Part shown: positions 58,788 through 64,000 of the stretch, in pieces | Layout of the letters: each line of letters begins with the position of its first letter | Position numbering within the stretch: the first letter of the stretch is position 1 | From: Devosia soli | GTDB taxonomy: Bacteria > Pseudomonadota > Alphaproteobacteria > Rhizobiales > Devosiaceae | Reading direction: 5' to 3' | Length of the DNA: 64,000 bases | Assembly (NCBI RefSeq): GCF_000970455.1 | Contig: NZ_LAJG01000005.1 | Coordinates: 62,001-126,000 of the forward strand | Position numbers and translations under genes: made by a program | Notes under the pieces: model-generated | What the model was told of the DNA's origin: nothing | The model's database searches: none | Seen by the model: only the letters and a program-made list of their open reading frames with translations

Positions 58788-59846
58788 CAGATCGACCCAG
58801 GCTCGCGTTTGCGTTGACGTCTTTACCGCATCAAGCACCTGTTGGTTTTTGAGGCCATCGTGGAAGGTTGCGCCACGACCAAGGGCCCTGCCCTCGCGAA
58901 TAGCTGCCGTCAGTTCGCGCAGCGCCGCGACGACTGACACATTCCATATTCCCTTGTTGAGGCCTGGAAGTTGCGCATTGGGATCATCGACGGTGATGTC
59001 CTTGAAACTTTCCCCTGCCTTGGCAAACATCAGGCGTTCGGTGTCATTGTCGAGCAAGATCGTGCCCTTAGAGCCGAAAACCTGCGTCAGGTTGCCGATA
59101 TTGTTTGCAGCGACGCCGGACATGAAGACCTGCGCCAGCGCGCCGTTTGCCATCTCGAGGGTGAAATAGGCGAGATCGTCCGCAGTTGCCGTCCACGCCT
59201 CGCCGGTTTTTTTGTCAATGCGATCCGGGATGACCGTCAGCGCCTGGCCAACGACCGATCGCACAGGGCCGAGCCACCAGCGCAGCATGTCGACCTGATG
59301 GCTGCCATTCGCGCCTAGCCGGCCACCACCCTGTTCGGCAAGGCTCCACCAGTCCCCTTTCGGTCGGCTGGCAGGATTGGCCCAGGATGCGCCGATATTG
59401 GCAATGTTGACGTGACGGACATCGCCGAGTTCGCCCGAGGCTATGAGCTCGGCAACGCGAGCGCGATTAGGGTTGAAACGCAGCTCGTGGTCGATCATGT
59501 GGACGCGGCCAAGCGCCTCGGCCTTTTCGAGCATGGTCTTGGCTTCTGTTGCGTCCATGGCCGTCGGCTTCTCGCAGAGCACATGAGCGCCGCGCTCGAG
59601 TGCGGCCAGCGTGATGGGCGCATGCAGGTCGGTGGGCGTTGCGATCAGGACGAGGTCGAGCTGGTGGTTGTCGAGCATCGTCTGCCAGTCGTCATAAGCA
59701 GCGCCGACGCCGAATTCGGACGCAGCCGATTGGGCGCTTTCGAGGCGGCTGGAGGCAATGGCGACGACTTCCGTCCCCTCAACATGGCGTAGGGCGGGCA
59801 AGTAGGCAGCGCGGGCAAAGCTTGCCCCGACAATTCCGATTTTCAT
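58782..59846 (-). CDS. Gfo/Idh/MocA-family oxidoreductase
   Basis: 354 residues. The N-terminal Rossmann fold starts [49 protein letters not shown] carries the family CEKP motif with its catalytic lysine. The C-terminal sheet domain has GGGRLGANGSHQVDMLRWWLG. It oxidises or reduces a sugar or sugar derivative with NAD(P). Last gene of the leftward peptide-ABC operon, 21 bases after the DppC stop. Confidence 0.9.
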   Translation of the reverse strand: MKIGIVGASFARAAYLPALRHVEGTEVVAIASSRLESAQSAASEFGVGAAYDDWQTMLDNHQLDLVLIATPTDLHAPITLAALERGAHVLCEKPTAMDATEAKTMLEKAEALGRVHMIDHELRFNPNRARVAELIASGELGDVRHVNIANIGASWANPASRPKGDWWSLAEQGGGRLGANGSHQVDMLRWWLGPVRSVVGQALTVIPDRIDKKTGEAWTATADDLAYFTLEMANGALAQVFMSGVAANNIGNLTQVFGSKGTILLDNDTERLMFAKAGESFKDITVDDPNAQLPGLNKGIWNVSVVAALRELTAAIREGRALGRGATFHDGLKNQQVLDAVKTSTQTRAWVDLP

Positions 59847-59867
59847 TTTGTCTTTCCGGTTTCGGGG

Positions 59868-60791
59868 TCAGGCCATCGTCTTGAGGCGCGGATCGAGGAA
59901 ATCGCGCAGCCAATCGCCGAGTATGTTGAAGGACAGCACGGTCAGGACAATCGCCATGCCGGGGAAGAAGGCTAGCCACCACTTATTGGCCATCAGCTGA
60001 TCGCGGCTATCGGCAAGCATCGCGCCCCAGGTCGGCACATCGGGCGGAACGCCGAGACCGAGGAAGGAGAGTGAGGCTTCCGAGAGGATCACCGAAGCGA
60101 CGTTGAACGAGGCGATGACGGTGAGTGGGGCGATGATATTGGGCAGGATGGTGCGGAAGATGATGAGGAAGGTCGGATCGCCCAGGGCACGAGCGGCCTC
60201 CACATACTCCTTCTCGCGGATGGAGAGCGTCTGGGCTCGGACGATGCGGGCATAAGTGACCCATTGGCCGACACCCAGCACGATAATGATGTTCATCACG
60301 CCCGGCCCGAGGATCACGAGGAACATGATGGCGAGGAGGATGAAAGGGAAAGCGAGCTGAATGTCGCCTAGACGCATGATGACGTCATCGATCCAGCCGC
60401 CGAAATAGCCGGCGAGAAGGCCGGCGATGACGCCGATGGTGCCGCCTACGAGAATTGCGCAGATGCCGACGAGGAGCGAAACGCGGGCGCCATAAAGGAG
60501 GCGTGAGAGCACATCACGGCCAAGACCGTCCGTACCAAGGAGGAAAAAGGCGTTGCGCCGGCCCTCGGTCAGCGGATCGGCAAGCCGCATCATGATGTCC
60601 TGCCGATTGGGATCGAGTGGCGAAATCCACGGCCCGAAGATGGCGGCGATGGCAACACAGATGAGGATGAGCGCAGCCACGACCGGCCATTTGGCTTGGA
60701 CCATGGAGCGGATGGCGCGGCGGAATTCGCGCCGCCGATGCGACATGGGTCGCGTAACGATGACGGGGCGCCCTGCAGTTTCGACCGACAT
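59868..60791 (-). CDS. ABC permease, DppC/OppC-type
   Basis: 307 residues, six helices. Typical DppC blocks: FLLGTDGLGRDVLSRLLYGARVSLLVG, EYVEAARALGDPTFLIIFRTILPNI and FLGLGVPPDVPTWGAML. Partner of the DppB gene ten bases upstream. Its ATPases are not in the window. Confidence 0.92.
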   Translation of the reverse strand: MSVETAGRPVIVTRPMSHRRREFRRAIRSMVQAKWPVVAALILICVAIAAIFGPWISPLDPNRQDIMMRLADPLTEGRRNAFFLLGTDGLGRDVLSRLLYGARVSLLVGICAILVGGTIGVIAGLLAGYFGGWIDDVIMRLGDIQLAFPFILLAIMFLVILGPGVMNIIIVLGVGQWVTYARIVRAQTLSIREKEYVEAARALGDPTFLIIFRTILPNIIAPLTVIASFNVASVILSEASLSFLGLGVPPDVPTWGAMLADSRDQLMANKWWLAFFPGMAIVLTVLSFNILGDWLRDFLDPRLKTMA

Positions 60792-60800
60792 TGGGGCCTC

Positions 60801-61775
60801 CTAGAGTTTCACGCGGGGGTCGATCCGGGCATAGACCAGATCGACGATGAGATTGAGAGCAATAAACACCAGCGCCAGCGTAACGACGGCGGCCTGAACC
60901 ACGGGAATGTCGCGCTGATTGATGGCGTTGAAGACGAGCCGGCCGATGCCGGGCCAGGAAAAGACCATTTCCACCACGACAACGCCGCCGATCAGGAAGC
61001 CGAATTCGAGGCCGATCATGGTGACGACGGGAAGCCAGGCATTGCGCAGGGCGTGGCGGATAACCACGGCGCGCTCGCTGATGCCCTTGGAGCGCGCGGT
61101 GCGGACAAAATCCTGTCCCAGCACTTCGAGCATGGAGGAGCGCACAAGTCGCGCATTGCGCGAGATCGAATAAAACGCCACCGCGAAGCCGGGCATGATC
61201 AGGTAGTAGAGCGTCTGCGGCAGGTTGGTGAAAGCGCGAACGAAGTCACCCTGGATCAGCGGCATGATGAAGGGCACATGCCCGGAGATCGGCAAGATGC
61301 GCAACTGCAGGCCGAAGAACATGATCATCATGATGCCGAGCCAGAAACTCGGGATCGACTGACCCAGCATGCCCATGGTCATGATCGAGCCATCCACAGC
61401 ACTTCCGCGATTGAGCGAGGCCAGAACCCCGAGCGGGATTGCGACCACGATCGCCAGGAACATGGCAAACAGCGTCAGTTCCAGCGTTGCCGGCAGGGCC
61501 TCCATCACCGCTTCGATGGCGGGGCGCTTGTACGACAAGGAATTGCCGAAATCGCCACGGGCGAGATTGCCGAGGAAATTGATATATTGCTCAGGCAAGG
61601 ACTTATCGAAGCCCAGCGCCTCTCGGGTGCGCTGGATTTCAGCTTCGGTCGCGCGTTCGCTGACATAGAGATAAGTGGGATCGCCGCTCATCTGCAGGGC
61701 GGTGAAGGTAATCAGCGTTACCCCGATGATGACGATGGCGCTTTGCAAAAGCCGCCTGACGATAAATGTCCACAT
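60801..61775 (-). CDS. ABC permease, DppB/OppB-type
   Basis: 324 residues, six helices. MWTFIVRRLLQSAIVIIGVTLITFTAL at the start, RLVRSSMLEVLGQDFVRTARSKGISERAVVIRHALRNAWLPVVT as the EAA region, and FSWPGIGRLVFNAINQRDIPVVQAAV near the end. These are standard DppB blocks. Confidence 0.92.
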   Translation of the reverse strand: MWTFIVRRLLQSAIVIIGVTLITFTALQMSGDPTYLYVSERATEAEIQRTREALGFDKSLPEQYINFLGNLARGDFGNSLSYKRPAIEAVMEALPATLELTLFAMFLAIVVAIPLGVLASLNRGSAVDGSIMTMGMLGQSIPSFWLGIMMIMFFGLQLRILPISGHVPFIMPLIQGDFVRAFTNLPQTLYYLIMPGFAVAFYSISRNARLVRSSMLEVLGQDFVRTARSKGISERAVVIRHALRNAWLPVVTMIGLEFGFLIGGVVVVEMVFSWPGIGRLVFNAINQRDIPVVQAAVVTLALVFIALNLIVDLVYARIDPRVKL

Positions 61776-61804
61776 ACGCGGTCAACCGATCTTGGAGAGG
61801 CAGG

Positions 61805-61829
61805 GGATGCGCCGCGCTTCGGCGCATCC
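61805..61829 (-). repeat. stem-loop between binding-protein and DppB genes
   Basis: GGATGCGCC-GCGCTTC-GGCGCATCC, a perfect 9-bp stem with a 7-base loop, no U-tract. Placed like the other post-binding-protein hairpins in this window. Confidence 0.6.
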
Positions 61830-61842
61830 GGTTGGTTTGAGG

Positions 61843-63405
61843 CTACTGCTTGAGTGCCGCGGCAAAAAGCTCGATTTCTTCATCGCGCCGGGGCGTCCAG
61901 TCGATGCGATTGGAGACGCCGTAGAAGTCGGGCTGGAAGTAAAGCTGCAGCCATGGGCCTTCGTCGTAAAAGAGCTTGAGCATGCGATTGATGATCGGCC
62001 GCGCCTCTTCCACCGTGTCGGCGGCAAGAGCCAATTTCCAGTCATCGAACCAGCGCGGGTCCTTCCAGCTCTGGTAGTTCGTGGCGGCGTCAGGCGTCGA
62101 AAAGAGGCTCATGTCGTAGAGCGGGTTCCAGGTGACACCACCCTGCCCGAGGAAAAAGAGCGGTCCCATCTCCTTGGTGCGGAGGAGCGGTGAATAGACC
62201 GAAGCCCATTCGAGGAGTTCTACCTCGGTCTCGACCCCGATATCACTGAGATACTGGCCGATGGCCTGGACGACATTGGCGTCGTTGAGATACCGGCCGC
62301 GCGGCCCCTGAAGGCGAATGTTGAAGCGAACGCCGTTCTCGCCGCGAGGATAGCCAGCCTCATCGAGGAGCTTTTCGGCCATGTCCGGATCGTAGGGGAC
62401 AGGCTTGAGGTCCGGATTGCCATTGGGCGGATTGACGAGGCTCGTCATGCGCTCGCATTCGGTGCCGAGAAGCTGGGTGCAGATGCTCGGAACATCGACG
62501 GCATATTGCAGCGCCCAGCGAACCTTTGGGTCCTGGATTTCCTTGGCGCCCGGCATGCCGGCAACGCCTTCGCCGAGGTTGAACCCAACCTGCATGCGGC
62601 GTGTACCGCTGACCTTCTCGACAACAGCCGTGCCCGAGGCATCGATTGCCTCGATCTGATCCGGCGCGACATTGGTGATGATATCGACATTGCCAGCGAT
62701 CAGTTCGGCGGTGCGGGTCGACGCTTCGGGGATAACGCGCCAGACAATGGTATCGAAGGTGCCTGGGTCCTTGACCTTTTCAAGCACGATCTGCGAGCCG
62801 CGATCCCAGGACGCCAGGCGATAGGAACCCGAGCCGATGGGGTTTGCCGCCGCTTCCTCGAGCGTCATCTTCTCGTAGCTGTCTTTGCAGTGGATATAGA
62901 CCTGCGCCATCATCCCCAGAGCGAGCGTCGTCTTGGCACTGAGATTGATCTTGACGTCGAGATCGTCGACGACCTCAGCGGATTTGAACCCTAGCGTCGT
63001 ATAGACAAAGCCTGGCGTATTGCCGGTGAAGGCATTGGCCGGATCAGCTGCCCGATTGAACGAATAGGCGACGTCTTCCGCGGTCAGCGGTTCGCCATCG
63101 TCGCAGGTGAGGCCATCCTTGATCTTGAATGTATAGGCGAGCCCGTCGTCGCTGACCTTGGTATCCTCAACGAGGTAAGGCTCGACTTCGCCCTCGAAGG
63201 TGACGCGGAACAGCGTCGCGAAAATATGCTTGGCGATATTGGAATTGTCGCGGCTCGAAATCTGGGCCGGATCGAAAGTGGACGCGTCGGCGCTCAATCC
63301 CACGACAATCGTATTGTCGGGGGGAGCCGCCAAGGCTGTGGTCGAAAGCGCGGCGCCCAACAAGGCGGCGACGGCACCAAAGCGAAACAGTGTTCTCATT
63401 GTCAT
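61843..63405 (-). CDS. ABC substrate-binding protein, SBP family 5 (copy 1)
   Basis: 520 residues. Signal peptide to about STTALAAPP. Family-5 blocks: YTFKIKDGLTCDDGEPLTAEDVAYSFNR, IGSGSYRLASWDRGSQIVLEKVKDPG and RWALQYAVDVPSICTQLLG. The C-terminal 160 residues are closely similar to the next protein upstream (RGRYLNDANV, LYFQPDFYGVS, PRRDE), so the two are tandem paralogues. Confidence 0.9.
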   Translation of the reverse strand: MTMRTLFRFGAVAALLGAALSTTALAAPPDNTIVVGLSADASTFDPAQISSRDNSNIAKHIFATLFRVTFEGEVEPYLVEDTKVSDDGLAYTFKIKDGLTCDDGEPLTAEDVAYSFNRAADPANAFTGNTPGFVYTTLGFKSAEVVDDLDVKINLSAKTTLALGMMAQVYIHCKDSYEKMTLEEAAANPIGSGSYRLASWDRGSQIVLEKVKDPGTFDTIVWRVIPEASTRTAELIAGNVDIITNVAPDQIEAIDASGTAVVEKVSGTRRMQVGFNLGEGVAGMPGAKEIQDPKVRWALQYAVDVPSICTQLLGTECERMTSLVNPPNGNPDLKPVPYDPDMAEKLLDEAGYPRGENGVRFNIRLQGPRGRYLNDANVVQAIGQYLSDIGVETEVELLEWASVYSPLLRTKEMGPLFFLGQGGVTWNPLYDMSLFSTPDAATNYQSWKDPRWFDDWKLALAADTVEEARPIINRMLKLFYDEGPWLQLYFQPDFYGVSNRIDWTPRRDEEIELFAAALKQ

Positions 63406-63461
63406 TCCCTCATTGACCTCCCGGATGCGCGTTCACGCCGGCTATGCTGCCGACCTGTGCC

Positions 63462-63493
63462 GGCACGCAGGGCTTCTCCTGACCCTGCGTGCC
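63462..63493 (-). repeat. strong stem-loop between the tandem binding-protein genes
   Basis: GGCACGCAGGG (63462-63472) and CCCTGCGTGCC (63483-63493) form a perfect 11-bp stem with a 10-base loop. No U-tract follows on the minus strand, so mRNA stabilisation or partial termination is likely. Confidence 0.65.
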
Positions 63494-63501
63494 GAAATGC
63501 G

Positions 63502-64000
63502 TCACTGTGCGAGAGCGGTGTCGAACAGGTAGACCTTTTCGTCGCGGCGCGGTTCGAAGGTGACCCGCTTGGACACGCCGTAGAAGTCCGGCTGGAAGTA
63601 GAGCATCAGCCACGGCGGATCGTTGTAGAAGACCTCGAGCATGCGATCGATAACGGCGCGCTGCTCTTCGTCGGTCTTTGCTGCGGCGATTTCCGGCCAG
63701 CCATCGAACCAGGCCGGGTTCTTCCATTCGGTATAGTTGGTGCCCGCATCGACAGCCGAAAGGTCGGCCATGTCATAAAGGGCGCTCCAGGTGCCGCCAC
63801 CCGAACCGAGGAGGAACATCGGGCCGACATCATGCTTCTGGATCAGCGGCACATAGACCGAGGCCCATTCCATCAGCTCGACATTGGTCTTGACGCCGAT
63901 GTCATTGAGATACTGGCCGATGGCGAGAGCGACGTTGGCGTCGTTGAGATAGCGGCCGCGGGGCGCCTGGAAGGTGATTTCAAAGCGCGTACCGTCTTCA
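63502..64000 (-). CDS. ABC substrate-binding protein, SBP family 5 (copy 2), 5' partial
   Basis: The frame is open from the stop at 63502 to the window edge, giving about 165 C-terminal residues: EDGTRFEITFQAPRGRYLND, then GQYLNDIGV, MEWASVYVPLIQKHDVGPMFLL and LMLYFQPDFYGVSKR. The ATG at 63873 is internal, not the start. It is a close paralogue of the 61843-63405 product, in the same orientation and operon. The N-terminal two thirds lie outside the window. Confidence 0.88.
   Translation of the reverse strand, partial: EDGTRFEITFQAPRGRYLNDANVALAIGQYLNDIGVKTNVELMEWASVYVPLIQKHDVGPMFLLGSGGGTWSALYDMADLSAVDAGTNYTEWKNPAWFDGWPEIAAAKTDEEQRAVIDRMLEVFYNDPPWLMLYFQPDFYGVSKRVTFEPRRDEKVYLFDTALAQ

Noticed and set aside
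60696..61853. 385-codon plus-strand open frame
   Set aside because: Antisense to the DppB/DppC permease genes, with His/Asp-rich shadow composition.

Overview
The window comes from the chromosome of an alphaproteobacterium. A Hyphomicrobiales/Devosia-like host is most likely, judging from the FeuP/FeuQ-type two-component system, several DUF1236-type exported proteins, a DUF3309 peptide, a GapR (DUF2312) protein, GC-rich codon use and abundant ABC uptake systems. The species is an inference; no rRNA is present.

Region 1 (1 to about 18,570) is the early/regulatory and recombination half of a temperate prophage. It is integrated beside, and probably into, the 3' end of a tRNA-Tyr gene (18615-18699, minus). 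A LexA/CI-type repressor (9084-9749) lies between a leftward operon (8998 down to 460: Cro-like protein, GapR paralogue, Zn-ribbon protein, SNF2-like helicase, DNA methyltransferase, DnaA-domain-IV-like and O-like replication proteins, HNH protein) and a rightward operon (10191 to 18549: ERF annealing protein, YqaJ exonuclease, NinB, two HNH proteins, many small genes, tyrosine integrase). Nearly every gene overlaps its neighbour by 1 to 4 bases, and several genes of 35-55 codons sit in the chain. Both operons start from almost the same 26-bp promoter/operator sequence placed in opposite orientation on either side of the repressor. No structural or lysis genes are seen; they would lie left of the window.

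Region 2 (18.7-25.7 kb) carries tRNA-Tyr, envelope-associated exported proteins (DUF6600-type, two DUF1236-type, DUF3309), a FeuPQ-like two-component operon led by a Gly/Asn-rich exported protein, and tRNA-Gly. Region 3 (25.7-31.1 kb) has a DUF72 protein, the 23S rRNA methyltransferase RlmB, a hypothetical protein and a three-gene signalling operon: a cysteine-free molybdopterin-fold exported protein, a membrane histidine kinase and a LuxR-type response regulator. Region 4 (31.4-41.1 kb) has a large autotransporter, a DoxX-like protein, an orphan peptide-binding protein, an SLC13 permease with TrkA-C domains, and a TetR plus NAD-dependent epimerase/dehydratase pair.

Region 5 (41.1-49.8 kb) is a peptide-type ABC uptake locus. 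A MocR-like regulator that has lost its PLP lysine diverges from two binding proteins (the second without a signal peptide), a DppB permease, one polypeptide fusing the DppC permease with both ATPases, and a RidA protein. Region 6 (49.8-58.8 kb) looks like a PTS-free amino-sugar / N-acetylmuramate catabolic locus: BadF-type sugar kinase, NanE, CUT1 sugar ABC transporter, MurR/RpiR regulator, MurQ etherase and a beta-lactamase-fold hydrolase. Two copies of a 15-bp palindrome GGAAT-N5-ATTCC mark its promoters. Region 7 (58.8-64 kb) has a Gfo/Idh/MocA dehydrogenase and a second peptide ABC system with two tandem binding proteins, the last cut by the window edge. Strong stem-loops follow most binding-protein genes.
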